NCBI GenBank assembly: GCA_017979445.1
Contig: CM030710.1
Span: 10,216,248 to 10,280,247, forward strand
Source of the DNA: Akebia trifoliata
Lineage: Eukaryota; Streptophyta; Magnoliopsida; Ranunculales; Lardizabalaceae
Direction of reading: 5' to 3'
Length of the DNA stretch: 64,000 bases
In this document: piece after piece, positions 12,240 through 23,554 of the stretch
Numbering within the stretch: the stretch's first letter is position 1
Layout of the letters: each line of letters starts with the position of its first letter
The notes under the pieces: model-generated
The model's input: only the letters and a program-made list of their open reading frames with translations
Told to the model about the DNA's origin: nothing
Database searches by the model: none
Program-made: the position numbers and the translations under genes

Positions 12240-12795
12240 TCAAAATTCAAGAAAAGCTAGATGACAGATTAATCATATAAATGGAGAGAATTTAACAATT
12301 TCTACAACAAATGTTGAGACAAATTAAATAAAATCAATCGGACTGTTAAAAAAAAAAACCTAAAAAGGATAAGAAATATGAAACAATACGTATTGGAACA
12401 GAACCAATCAAATGACTATCTCAATTTGAGCTTCGAAAATAATTGGCTGAGAAGAGAAGATCAAGGATTTGAGCTTAAGTTCTTCGATTTAAGCTTCAAT
12501 TCTGGGAAGGCGCAGATGACAACGAGATCGAGAGGATGACTCTATGTTGAAGAAGAAGATCAATGATTTGATTAATCAATCGATTGAATAAGTGAGAGAG
12601 AAATAGAGAGATAGATAAAGTCGTATTGAGGTAGCTCGCGGTGGGTAGTCCGTTAAAACGATGGAAAAAATTTGATGGGCTAAGCCTATCGAATAGTTTT
12701 ATGGGCCTAAACGTGCCCTTTGAGTCGACTGGTTAGGGTTGCCAAATTTAGCGCTACAGTGATGCTGAATTTTTACTGTTTTGACGCAGTAGAGT
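12240..12795 (+). repeat. dispersed repeat with TIR-like end, copy 1
   Basis: Homologous, same orientation, to 47250-48000. Shared landmarks are ACAATTTCTACAACAAATG, GAACCAATCAAATGACT, GAAGGCGCAGATGAC, ATGGGCCTAAACGTG and the final GCTACAGTGATG...CTGTTTTGACG. The end resembles the GCTACAGTG motif in the terminal repeat of the large MULE, so it may be the tail of another MULE family. No partner end was found. Confidence 0.6.
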
Positions 12796-13442
12796 AACAT
12801 ATTTTGAAATCTATCGAGATTTTTAAAATTTTAATTAAAATAATTAAATTTTTTAGAATTTAAACATTTGTTATCTAGATAAAATATGAGTTTATAACTA
12901 AACATCTTCCAATCTATTTTATTTAATATATATAATTATTTTTTATAAATATATATTAATAAATAATTGTCAACCAAGTTAAGTCTTTTATCTCATCCGT
13001 GATAAATTGACTCTTCTGAGGCAACTCGATTTCATCCATGAAGCAGATGACACATCAAACTGAGATTTGAAACCATGGTCGGATCCATGCTCAAGAAATA
13101 TCACATGATCTTGACAGTTAGCAATTATCCTCAAGATGTGTAACATCGAGATGTATTATTGGGATACTTATAAAAATCCGAACTGTTGGATGTTTTGATT
13201 ACATGTGTTGAGATCATTTTTTATTTCTTGAGTATATCCAACCCTAGAAATAATTTGGGTAAGGACAAAAAACTAAATTACTTATTAATTATTTTGGCCC
13301 AGAACTTTGTCTTTCACTCTTATATCTCAAAAATTCTAAGCATCTATGATTTAAGAATTTGTCTTATTGATGATTTAGAAACTTTTTTATCCCAAGTTCT
13401 GATTCATGATGGAACAAAAATATTAAACCTAACATAAAGTAA
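12796..13442. other. no recognised feature
   Basis: AT-rich, with no supportable gene. The 83-aa ORF at 13186 has no family features. Confidence 0.35.
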
Positions 13443-14060
13443 TCAACACACCATTTTTATATGAAGGTCCATCATGGGTTGGTTCAAAGGCTGGTTAGGC
13501 CGATTTTGATCTTTACAATAAAAAACTTGAGTTGCTTGTGAGGCAAGAATAAATGGTTCATCGTCCACTTTTGTATTTCTCATCAATCTCTCTAGATTAA
13601 CATATCGTAAATTTGTGTCTCGATCAACCATATACCCATTTGAATCTTCTATACGCACCCAATCACAATAAAATACCGTCTCTTTGAAATCTAGGTAGTC
13701 CAACTCAAGTATTTTCTTTACAATACCATAATAGGTAATTTCTTCATCTACATAATTCGTATCTCTAGCATTTGCCCGGAAACTCGTTACAGCTTTCATT
13801 GACACCCCAGAGTTTTGTGTTGATAAATTCATTTCATATTCCGCTGTATAGAAAACATAACCATTTACTGCATATGCGTTATATGAAATTACAGAAGCAT
13901 TTAGGCCGATAGCAAGCCTTTTTGTGATTGAGGGGCTGAAATCGTCATGTAGTTGGTCTCTAACCCAATGAGCGTATGGCATTTCTTTCTCTGCTTGTGA
14001 ATTGATCTTTCGACTATTAGCCCTTGACGCAAGACTTTGAAGGTATTCATTATATTTCAT
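13443..14060 (-). pseudogene. CACTA transposase C-terminal (DUF4216-type) fragment
   Basis: Reads as the last domain of plant En/Spm TNP2-like proteins: LAIGLNASVISYNAYAVNGY, FYTAEYE, a YYGIVKKILELDY block, VFYCDWVRI and FILASQATQVFYCKD. It follows the fragment at 14094-14663 on the same strand, with about 33 nt of non-matching sequence between. The open frame is long, but the element around it is deleted. Confidence 0.82.
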
Positions 14061-14093
14061 ATAGAAGATAGTATGAATTAATGAGGTTTAAAT

Positions 14094-14663
14094 TCATATA
14101 ATATAGAAATAAATTTGAGTTGTTGCTACATACTTTTCCCATTGAGAATTCTCAGCAGACTGACGAAGTACCCATTTGCGAACTTGCTCGTACTCCACAT
14201 TGTTCAGAACATAACGTTTCCCATTCTTATCAATAGGGTAGGCAGGTTCACAGTCATCATTCATAATCATATGTTGGCCTCGTTGATGACTTCCTATTCT
14301 ACGTAAATCATCGGGCATGTAATGCATAGCATACATCATTGCTTCTTTCATAAGATAACATTCTGTGATAGAACCTTCTGGGAATGTTTGGTTCACCACA
14401 TATCGTTTATAACTCTTCATCATCCTAATAATGTTTTCGCATTTCATCCGTAAAGTCTTGATCATTTTCTTTGCAGAGTAGGTATTCTCTGGTAAAGAGT
14501 TATCATGTGGTAATATCCTTTTAATCATTTGCAACAATTCATCAAAACTCTTCTGAGACCATTGATGTCTAGTTTTCATACTCAACAACTCAACTATAAC
14601 TGACAATTTTGTATCCTCTTTTCGACATGAATGATATAAGGGTTGCATCGCTTCTTCTATCAT
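14094..14663 (-). pseudogene. CACTA transposase, internally deleted TNP2 core
   Basis: The N-terminal half carries WSQKSFDELLQMIK, LPENTYSAKKMIKTLRM and KCEN, the start of the Transposase_21 core. It then passes directly into SYKRYVVNQTFPEGSITECY and MKEAMMYAMHYMP, which belongs to the later DUF4218-type region. The catalytic middle, several hundred residues in intact proteins, is missing. The deletion is fused in frame, so the ORF survives. A non-autonomous relic. Confidence 0.8.
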
Positions 14664-14687
14664 TTGGTGATATTGAATATCATCTAT

Positions 14688-15182
14688 TCAATCATCATGA
14701 ACTTGGTCATCGTTTCTATCAGAACACTCGTCCATACAAGTAACTTCATCTTCTTCGTTGGAAAAACGTCCAAGCGCATCATTCAACATGTCTGTCATTC
14801 TTGGGACCATATCTCCATCACACTGACGAACAGATGTACTAGCCCCGACTGTTACATGATCCCCACCCCTCCAATGTTCTCCATGGAATATCCATCTCGT
14901 GTAAGAAGTATCTACACCGTCACAAACTAAGTGTTCTACGATTGTTTCTATATCTTTCCTTCTCGATGAAATATTACGACATTTGACACAATGACAAAAA
15001 TAATGATCATCATAACCGAAATTATGTTTATTCATTTTCAAGTATTCAATAAATGACACTACACCATCAATATATTCCGTTGATAACCTAGGTTTCGACA
15101 TCCACTCTTTGCTTGGAACTTCGAGTCTCTCCATCAAACATACAACTGACAAGTAAGAGGAAAAAACAAAGGATAAATTCAC
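14688..15182 (-). pseudogene. CACTA transposase N-terminal (transposase-associated) domain
   Basis: Reads KEWMSKPRLSTEYIDGVVSF, then YFCHCVKCRN and YTRWIFHGE, the zinc-binding associated domain at the N-terminus of TNP2-like transposases. An acidic tail (DEVTCMDECSDRNDDQVHDD) follows. A start at MERLEVPSKEW, near 15133, fits the family better than the upstream hydrophobic extension. A second, more decayed copy lies at 5150-5598. CACTA ends were not found on either side. Confidence 0.82.
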
Positions 15183-16719
15183 AAAATAAGTTGAAAATAA
15201 AAAAAATTGGACCTTAAGCGATAAAGATATATGCTAATACTTACTAAGTTGTGCACGCATGCATGCACATGGTTTAAGGGGGATCACAATGTGGACCAAA
15301 ACCATCCTATGTAAACAATACATGGTAAATTTACCTATACAAATCCATCATATACATGGTTTAAAGGGACCACAAGGTGGACCAAAATAATTATTTATAG
15401 ACCAAGTATATGTTGAAATCATACAAAGAATAAGGCACGTGGAAGTACCTGCATGAAAACACTAATGTACTACTTTCACTATTAATGAATTTTAGAACAT
15501 AGGTTATTGTTGTTAGTAGTTCATCGTGGGTTGTATTGTTCCACCATGTTCATTTAGGTACTTGAATGACTCATGATAAACAGAACCTCTAGGAAATCCT
15601 ATCACATTTAGCACCTCTAGTTTATCTTTAATTTATACTAAGCACATTTGTACACCTTAATATAATGAAAATAGAGAGTCCCACTCGTCTCTTTGACATC
15701 ATCATCATCATTGTTAGTTGAAAGGCTTTTGGATAAGATGGGAAGAATTGTGAGTTGGTCAGGCCCTGTCTTGGGTCTTTTTAATTAACTAGTTATAAGT
15801 CACAACTACAAGATTGAGAGAAGCATGAGAGCTAAACACTCTCAAACATCTCCATTATTATCATTATAGCACATTTTACACATTAAAACAGATAACAAAG
15901 CATTAAAAGCTGCAGCTAAATAGGTCCTTAAACTCTCCTTACAAGGAAAAAACTTAGATCCAACATTGAGAGCAATGTTTTTCTCATGATTCAAACAACA
16001 GTAGCATCAGCTAGGCTTTGGCATTCCTTGATAGGCTCATTCAAGTAATTTTAGACACAAAAAAGGGTATAAAAACTGCTTATGATTATGACCATTAGAT
16101 TTAAGGCCCCATTGTCTCTGCTGAATGTACTCCAATACAAGAAAGGGTTTACGCTACTTTGCATTCTAGAAAGATATTCTATAGTTTTCTTAATTAAAGC
16201 ATCAATTTAGTTTTGCACAAATTGGATTAGCTTGCATCAGAATATAAACAGATCAAAAGCCATAAGAAACAGACTTTTAGGATCAAATAGACCTACAATA
16301 CAACAGCATTCACCATGGACTTGACCAAGCCACTTGATGGTGGGTTCTAGCCCATGATAAACAAAGGAATAGAAATCATCAATCAATCAAGTTTACCTAA
16401 CTTAACTTAGGTGTATAAGTCCACACATAAAAATACAATTGAGGTCGAGGTGAGATCAATATTATATATATGGTATAAGTAGCAGTTTGCTACCTCCCCT
16501 AGATACATCAGCGGGAGTAAAGGATCTGCGCAGTCCCACGTCCTCTCCCTTTATTAATTACTACTTCAACTAAAAACTATATATAAAAGGAGTGATATGT
16601 TTTGGATCCATGGTGATAGGAATGACTTTAACGACCCCAAGAAACCCTACTCACCCATTGGTCCACGTGAGGGTTGTGAATTTGTAAGCATTACCGGTGT
16701 AGACAGAATCGCACCCAAA
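15183..16719. other. intergenic flank of the MULE; short duplication
   Basis: No gene is supported. A segment of about 90 bp is doubled at 15260-15395 (ACATGGTTTAA, GGACCAAAA). A strong TATA-like CTATATATAAAAGG lies near 16577, followed by an ATG at 16597 whose ORF runs into the MULE terminus at 16729. Nothing in the peptide is recognisable. Confidence 0.4.
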
Positions 16720-16728
16720 AATAAAATA
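16720..16728 (+). repeat. 9-bp target-site duplication, left
   Basis: AATAAAATA, repeated at 45990-45998 immediately outside the right terminal repeat. Nine bp is the normal Mutator target duplication. It is AT-rich, so a chance match is possible. Confidence 0.7.
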
Positions 16729-17296
16729 GGCAGATTTACCAAAACATGCACAACTTTTCAATTATTTACCAAAATGGTACACTGTAGCAATTAATTCTGA
16801 AAACGGTAAATTTACCGTTTTCGGAATTAATTTATTTTACCAAAACGGTAAAAACAGTAAACCAGTAATTTTTTTTCCCGAAAATACCCTTTTGTTAATG
16901 TTTACTGAAAATACCATTTTGTCCTCGTCTCTTTTGATAAAAATTTCTGAAATTACAGTTGAAAGGGTTTCCTTCGAACAAGTGCAACAAGAAATTGAAG
17001 ACGAAGAGGTATGACCTCTCTCTCTCTCTCTCTCTCCGTTGGATAGATTTAGAAAATATAGCAAGTTTCCCTCTCTCTCTCTCTATCTCTTTCCGTTGTT
17101 AGAACGCGAGAAACTTGCAAGTTTCTCCGTCTTTGTCTCTCATTGTTGTGGAAATCATGAGAATAGTTTCGATCTATCTCTCACTGTTGTGGAGATCATG
17201 AGAATAGTTTTGATCTATCTCTCTCTGTTGTGAAGATCGTGAGAAATTTGAATTGAAATTGTTTGTGTATGTGTTTTGGGGTATTCGAACCCGAGA
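16729..17296 (+). repeat. MULE left terminal inverted repeat
   Basis: Inverted match to 45248-45989. Shared blocks, in order inwards, are TTTACCAAAA-GGTACACTGTAGC, the 44-bp palindrome at 16789-16832, TTTTACCAAAACGGTAAAAA, TTGAAGACGAAGAG, CT-rich microsatellites, GAAACTTGCAAGTTTCTC and a final GGTATTCGAACCC near 17290. Homology stops at about 17296. Confidence 0.88.
16789..16832. repeat. 44-bp palindrome within the TIR
   Basis: Two 22-bp arms around AAATTT: AATTAATTC, then GAAAACGGTAAA and its complement. There is one mismatch. The counterpart at 45886-45929 is also one mismatch from perfect, at the neighbouring position. The motif ACCGTTTT/AAAACGGT recurs outside the palindrome and could be a protein-binding site. 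Confidence 0.85.
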
Positions 17297-17442
17297 TTAT
17301 AAATTTGATTAGGTACAATTAGTATTTGAATTTTTAGACTATTTAGGATTGATGTAAATTTTATCATTAAATGACTAATTTTTTGGATTGATTTGGATTT
17401 GTTAGAGTTTCATGTTTAATGTTGATTTTCTAGAGTTGTATT

Positions 17443-17935
17443 AGATTTTTAATGTTTAAAGAAATGCAATGATAATTTTTTTATTTTTAGTTTTATAAAA
17501 ATTTTATAGAATTTTAAATTATAAGATGATATTTTTCTCACGAGTTAGAACTACAATTATTAGTGTCTTAGAACTTGATTATCGTGTTGCATTTAATGTG
17601 TTCGATGTATTGCTTCTTAAATGTTCGATAGAATGTGTACCATTATTTCCTAGTATTTTTATAGATTTTTCATTTTGTCACAACTAATCTCACTCTTAAT
17701 ATGAAAATATCATATGCAAGGAGAATCTAATGAATGGATAAAAGGAAGATTTCGTTAATATACTTTTATTAGCCATCCATTCGTTGAGATAGATATAGAA
17801 AACGATGCAGACGTTAAAGAGATGTTCTTTGGAGTACCGGAAGATTCCCAAACCATATACATTTTCATAACGAAATCTCGACGCCTTGTTGAAATGAAAA
17901 ATGTTACCAAGCGTATGAACTATGAATTGTATCCT
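17443..17935 (+). pseudogene. partial mudrA 5' duplicate
   Basis: Copy of the region 19805-20440, which holds the start of the transposase gene. Non-coding lead-in and coding bases line up, including TTCGTTGAGATAGATATAG and GATGTTCTTTGGAGTACC. About 180 bp of the coding part are deleted between GATTTCGTTAATATACTTTTAT (near 17750) and CATTCGTTGAG (near 17777). Non-functional. Confidence 0.8.
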
Positions 17936-17939
17936 AGTC

Positions 17940-18700
17940 TTTCATTTTGAGTTTGATCCCAATTCAAATATTTGCCTAGGAAAATATAATGGTCATAATA
18001 TATGTGAAGATGGTTGATTATTACAAATGAATTTTAGCTTTAAGTTAAGATACCTTTTAGGGAAAGTAGTTCTTCTTCTAAAAAGGGGAGGGTTTCCTTA
18101 GGTTCCCATTTCTTACAATTCCTGTCGCAGATCAGGTTTGTTGATCTATGTTTGGATCACCATCCTGATATTTTTAGCGAGATTAGGTATCTTGTTCTTA
18201 ATATTGTTAGGGATGGACATTGCTATTAGGTTTTTGTCGATATGATTCTCCTTTTTGATGTAAATTTGGCATTCATTGTTGTTGCCACACATTTACTCTG
18301 TTTCTCTTACCTCTGTCCAAGTTGAAGTCAGGATATTATTAGTTTTAATAAAAATCTGTACGTCAGGGCTCAAGATTTCAAATTCCAAAATCCCCTTTCG
18401 ACAGGAAGAAGAAATAAACATTCACAATAAAATTGGACACTTCGTAGTGTAACTTTGAAACTTCACTTATTGCTTCAACCTTCCAAATTAACCCCACCAA
18501 GCTTGTGAGTAGTAGAAGGAATGACTGACTTAAGCTGAGCTTGAGCATAAAACTTTTGAGGTCAATGCTTGAGTGTTGTATGGGTGTTGGCACAAATTCA
18601 TAATCTATTTGGAAGTGAGTATTATCCAAGTCTTATGCTCAGACAGAAATAGTAGTAGTGGTTTCTTACTTGTAAACCCGTGCAAACATCCTTAAAATGC
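17940..18700. other. no gene identified; possible captured sequence
   Basis: One frame near 18120-18230 reads FVDLCLDHHPDIFSEIRYLV, which looks like real protein sequence, but I cannot name a family. The rest is AT-rich. Confidence 0.3.
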
Positions 18701-18710
18701 TTAATTGCAG

Positions 18711-18896
18711 TACATTCCTCATGTTTTACACTCAAAGTGTCATATATTTAATCGATTTGCGGACAAATTGCTCAGTGGCAATAGTGTGGATTTATGCCCA
18801 TCTCAACACCATCGTTGGGGCCTATAAGAATGCACCTTTAAATACTCAACAGAGTTACCGTAGTGTTCGTGATAGTCTTGTGGATGGTGCTCTATG
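18711..18896 (+). pseudogene. captured nucleobase-ascorbate transporter exon, copy 1
   Basis: Exon-like segment with an acceptor (TTAATTGCAG) and a donor (GTAAGG). The first frame gives YIPHVLHSK and IFNRFAD. After a frameshift it gives VAIVWIYAHLNTIVGAYKNA, then NTQQSYRSVRDSLVDGALW. In plant nucleobase-ascorbate (NAT) permeases the corresponding membrane segment reads roughly IFDRFA, then VWIYAHLLT-GGAY, KTQ-SCRTDRAGLI and APW. The gene itself is absent, so this is a transduplicated fragment, typical of MULE capture. A second copy lies at 35604-35791. Confidence 0.75.
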
Positions 18897-19448
18897 GTAA
18901 GGCTTCCGGCCTTTATTATTGTAACTGCTTTGTTTTTGTTCTCTATAACTCTAGATTTTGTTAATTTATTATTGTTTTGGGCAGCACTTGCATTGTTTAA
19001 TATGTGATTCAGTTGTGTGTCCATATATGATAGGTTAAATTTGCAACCAAGATATGAGATCCAGTTGTGTATGGTACATGATCTTTTTTATTATATAACA
19101 TCCCATGATATGGACGTATGATTACACATTACTAGGGTAAATCCTACCCACCAAATTCGTCTAATATACCTATATGCATGTAAGATAGTAATTTTCTGAT
19201 TTCTGAAATATGTATAAATCAGTTTTATGTTTCATTGATTTATTAAGATACATGTATTTTGTCATACAAGTATATCACGCACCAAAAATGGTGACATAGG
19301 AAGACAATGAAAAACCCTTGAATGGTGTCTTCTAATGTACACCTAACATGTAAAGTCTACCTCAAATTTTCAACATGTAACCAATAAAAGGTGTTGCTAA
19401 ATTTTTCTTCAATGCATTTATTTATGAAATGTCAATTTTTTCATTTAT

Positions 19449-19806
19449 ACTAGCCTTACGACATTGATTAAAATAGTTGTGATCTAATGTCAGAAGGATC
19501 CTTCTGACATTGACTAAAATAGTTCTGATCTAATGTCAGAAGGCTCCTTCTGACATTTATTAAAGTAGTTCTTATCTAATGTCAGAAGGCTCCTTCTGAC
19601 ATTGATTAAAATAGTTCTGATCTAATGTCAAAAGGAGTTTTTTGACATTGAGTAAAATAGTTCTGATCCAATGTCAGAAGGCTCCTTCTGACATTGATAA
19701 AATAGTTCTGATCTAATGTCAGAAGGCTCCTTCTGACATTGATTAAAATAGTTCTGATCTAATGTCAAAAGAAGCCTTTGACATTAAGTAAAATAGTTAT
19801 GATCTA
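19449..19806 (+). repeat. 46-bp palindromic array A (about 7 units)
   Basis: Unit: a 26-bp palindrome (AATGTCAGAAGG, 2-bp centre, CCTTCTGACATT) plus a 20-bp AT-rich spacer ending TTCTGATCT. Seven palindromes are visible from 19486. Two use the variant arm AATGTCAAAAG. The array ends exactly where the mudrA upstream homology begins. Confidence 0.93.
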
Positions 19807-20104
19807 TTAGATTTTTAATGTTTAAAGAAATGTAATGATATTTTTTTCATTATTTAGTTTTATTGAAATTTAGTAGAAATTAGATTGTAAGATGATATTT
19901 TCTCATGAGTTAGAACAACAATTGTTAGTGTCTTAGAACTTGATTATCGTGTTGCATTTAATGTGTTTGATGTATTGTGTCTTAAAGGTATGATAGAATA
20001 TGTACCATTTTTTGTATATATTTTTTTAGATTTCCCATTTGGTCATAAATAATCTCACTCTTAGTATGAAAATATCATATGCAGGGAGAATCTAATATAA
20101 AAAA

Positions 20105-22189
20105 TATAAAAGGAAGATTTCGTTGATATGCTTTTATGATGGAGAGATTGTAGACCCATTTGGCGGGTTTAAGTATAGTGGTAAATGCAAGAATAAGTAT
20201 GTTGGACGTGATATTTCATTTAAAATATTTACCGACATGATGTATGAAGTCACCGCATGTAGTCGAGATGAGATAAATTTGAAGTTAAAATATTTGTATA
20301 GAATTAACCCTCCATTCGTCGAGATAGATATAGAAAATGATGCAGACGTTAAAGAGATGTTCTTTGGAGTACCGGAAGATTCCCAACCATATACATTTTC
20401 ATCACGAAATCTCGACGGTTTGTTGAAATGGAAAATGATACTAACCTTATGCATAACAGAATATGTTGAAAATAGGTATGAGACATCATAAACTCGTATC
20501 TATTATAGGAAAAATTTATTTGTTGTATTTATTTGTGGTTGATAAGAATGATTTACGATTTTACACATACAGGCAGAAGGGAAAAAATGTTAGAACCGAT
20601 TGTGATCCCTTCGAAGTTGTTGAAAATAGAAAGATGTGCAACTAGGTTTGTTATTTTCTTTAATTTTATTTTAAATTAAGAACTTGTTGCAGTCTAAGTT
20701 ATATCGATGCGATTCATCTCTCAATTATTTTTTCAATCCCATTTACAAAGGAATGTTGAAGATGATCATATTTCAACAAATCCAACCAAGGGATGCAATG
20801 ATAGTGGACAAATTCCAGATTCATCACCTATTAGGTTAGTATATGAAACTAGGCATACGCTAGGGCGATTCGAACCTTAAAAATTCTATATAAACTTTCC
20901 ATGAATTTTTGATTCATATTGTTTTGTCTACAGTAAAGTTGGGAGTTCAATTTATCCACCTGCGCATCGAAATGTTCCAGATTCAGATCCCTCAAATCCA
21001 GACCTATGCGTCGATATTTCAGGATGTTCAACCCCTATGTATGTCTACTCGTATTACTTTCTTCAATTAATCCTCTTAGAAATATTTCTAAATTTGGCAC
21101 ATCTATGTTTAGGTACAATTTTCCTTCTACAATGAATTGTCTGTTTGATGGTGGGGATGTTGATATGGATGAGGGTGTTTGCTCTCGTAGAGAAAAAAGT
21201 AAATTCTTTGAGTCGCGTAATTCATCCGAAAAGAAAGTCTCAGAAAATAGTTCATGCAGTAGTTCCGACGCAAGAGAGGCGTTTTTGTTGCAACGTAGAC
21301 ATGGGATTAGATTCTGATAAAGGATCTGATGGTGTTGAATCTGATAATATGTGGGAAAAAACTTATGATGAAGATACGAGATAGCCCATATTTTGAGGAG
21401 GAATTTATTGAGTTTCTCTTGAAAATCGTTCTAGAGGAAGGATGGAATTAAAAATTGGAATACGTATGGTTCAAAAAAATTTATTTCAAGTAGCTTTGAA
21501 AGAATGTGCCATGTTGTCAAACTTCCAAATTGAACCCATAAGGACTTGTCACACAGCAATCTCAGCAAGTGTGCTAGCCAAAGTTGTCCTTGGCGCATTC
21601 ATGCTACTAAACTCCGGGGGGTTCCAACTTTTGAAATAAAGAAGTTAATCTCCAATCATACGTGTGCATTACCAACACGTGGTCGTGACCATAGGCAAGC
21701 CAGTAGTCGTTGGATTGCAGTTCGAGTGAAGGCGACTTTGAAGGAACATCCTAATATGGACACCTGGCCAAATTATCACGTATATTCAAAAACACTTTGG
21801 TGCTACAATTTCGTATCGTAAGGCGTGGAGGGCAAAAGAGTTTGCTATATCGGAATTGGTTGGTTCATGGGACGAGTCATATCGTATATTACCATCATAT
21901 TGTGCAGAGTTAATGCGTGTGATCCTGATGCTGTCATGTACTTGTATGTAGAGAGGAAGATTAGGTTTGCGAGATTTTTTGGAGTTTTGGTGCTTGTATT
22001 AAGAGTTACAGAAATAACATAAGAGGTATTATATCAGTTGATGCAACCAACCTAAAAGGTAAAACCGTGGCCAACTCTTAATTGCAACTGGCTTAGATGG
22101 TAATAACAAGGTCTTCCCAATAGCCTTTGCGGTCGTCGAGAGTGAAAATACCGATTCTGTCATCGTTTTTTCGAATCCTCGGAGAATAA
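20105..22189 (+). pseudogene. mudrA: MULE transposase (mudrA-like), broken and cut by the gap
   Basis: DDE transposase of the element. Exon pieces in order: an N-terminal region (20123-20490) with VDPFGGFKYSGKCKNKYVGR and FVEIDIENDADVKEMFFGVP; linkers near 20540-21040; an acidic linker near 21120-21380; the MuDR DNA-binding domain (21442-21820) with GIRMVQKNLFQVALKECAM, then after a frameshift CASQSCPWRIHATKLRGVP and NHTCALPTRGRDHRQASSRW; then KAWRAKEFAISELVGSWDES. The DDE core starts with ISVDATNLKG (aspartate codon 22040-22042), then LLIATGLDGNNKVFPIAFAV. At least three frameshifts are present, and the rest is lost at the N gap. Not functional as assembled. Confidence 0.88.
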
Positions 22190-22289
22190 NNNNNNNNNNN
22201 NNNNNNNNNNNNNNNNNNNNNNNNNNNNNNNNNNNNNNNNNNNNNNNNNNNNNNNNNNNNNNNNNNNNNNNNNNNNNNNNNNNNNNNNN
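22190..22289. other. assembly gap, 100 N
   Basis: Exactly 100 N, a common placeholder for a gap of unknown size. It separates the transposase core from the 3' part of a minus-strand PMD gene, so the true distance and order between them are uncertain. Confidence 0.95.
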
Positions 22290-23554
22290 GGATTGCATTG
22301 TCTGTCCTCCCTGTATGGGTCCCAGATCACCTGTCAAACATATAAATTAGATTAAACATAATTACAAGCTCATTAATTATAGAAAATTGGATAAAATGCT
22401 TACCTCTTCCTTGATATATCTATAGTCTCACGTAGGCGTTGAAGTTCGTCGGTAGAAACAACATTTATAGAAGTTGGTTTCCACCGTTTTTATACGGGGG
22501 TCACCAACCTTCCAATCATTATTCAAACCCACTTGGAATAGTGGGAAATGCTCATAAATCCATGCCTGCAAATGAAAATACAAACTTTTTATTAATAATA
22601 CATCAAATTAATAATAAAACAAGATATAATCTACGCATACCTGCAGCAATGGAAGATATCCCGCTATCTGTGTCACATCTTTTCTTGATGCGCACCCTAG
22701 TTGTCTATACAAAATTGCAAGTAAAGCTGTCCCCCAAGAGAAATCCTTGACTTTTTGAACGTCCGTAATAATGTAAGGTATTTTGCAAATACTGTCTTCC
22801 CAGTTTTATCAGCAAAGATTGTGCATCCTAAAACATAAAAGATATCCTCTAACCACACTATCTAATTCTTGTTGGGTTGCAGTGTAACTGTACCCTTTAA
22901 AATTCTGAATCAACCAATTCATAGAAACCGTGTGGCCCCTATTAAGGTGCATTTCAATCGCCACCTCTTCTAGTTGAAGATCAAAGTCTCAACCACTAAA
23001 TGTCTAGCCGCTTCACCCAATAATGGTCTCAAAAAGATTGACTGACCAGTAATTGGAATACCTAATATTTGGTCTACGTCATCTAGAGTAACAGTCATCT
23101 CACCGAATGGGAGATGAAAGGTATTGGTTTCGGGCTGCCATCTCTCAATAAAGGCAGTCAATAGCGTCTTATTCAAAGAATGATATTTGAACCTAGCAAG
23201 GTTTAAAAGACCCGAATCTTGAACTTTTTGTTGAAAAGTCGGTGTCTCAATCTCGAAGTCCCAATCATCCAACTTCTTCGAATGATTAAAGATAGTGAGG
23301 GCATCGCTTGCCTACAAATGATTACATGACGAACATAAGAAAAACAAATTGCCTGACAACTAATTATATCAATTAATTGAAAAGTTAATGAAGAACTTAC
23401 TTGCGATTGCCAATAAAGAACGCTTTGTGCGTCCTAAAAGTTCGTAGTAGTGAAGCATCCACTGGACCTCCAGGAATTGATTCTCCCCATGTTCTTCGGT
23501 ACTTGGTCCAGGTACATCGGGGTTTGAATATCTTCTTCCTCGGGTTCTAACCAT
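22290..23554 (-). pseudogene. plant mobile domain (PMD) gene copy, broken
   Basis: Inverted paralogue of the intact gene at 31497-33513. Exon 1 starts at 23554 (MVRTRGRR, then GPSTEEH) and ends at 23401 before GTAAGT. It is 154 nt against 156 in the intact copy, so its frame is shifted. Exon 2 begins near 23310 and reads LDDWDFEIETPTFQQKV, FHLPFGEMTVTLDDVDQILG and ITGQSIF. A frameshift then follows near 22975. Matches to exons 3 and 4 continue down to 22290, where the gap removes the remainder. Confidence 0.88.

Noticed and set aside
20134..20454. 106-aa minus-strand ORF
   Set aside because: Shadow of the transposase N-terminal exon.
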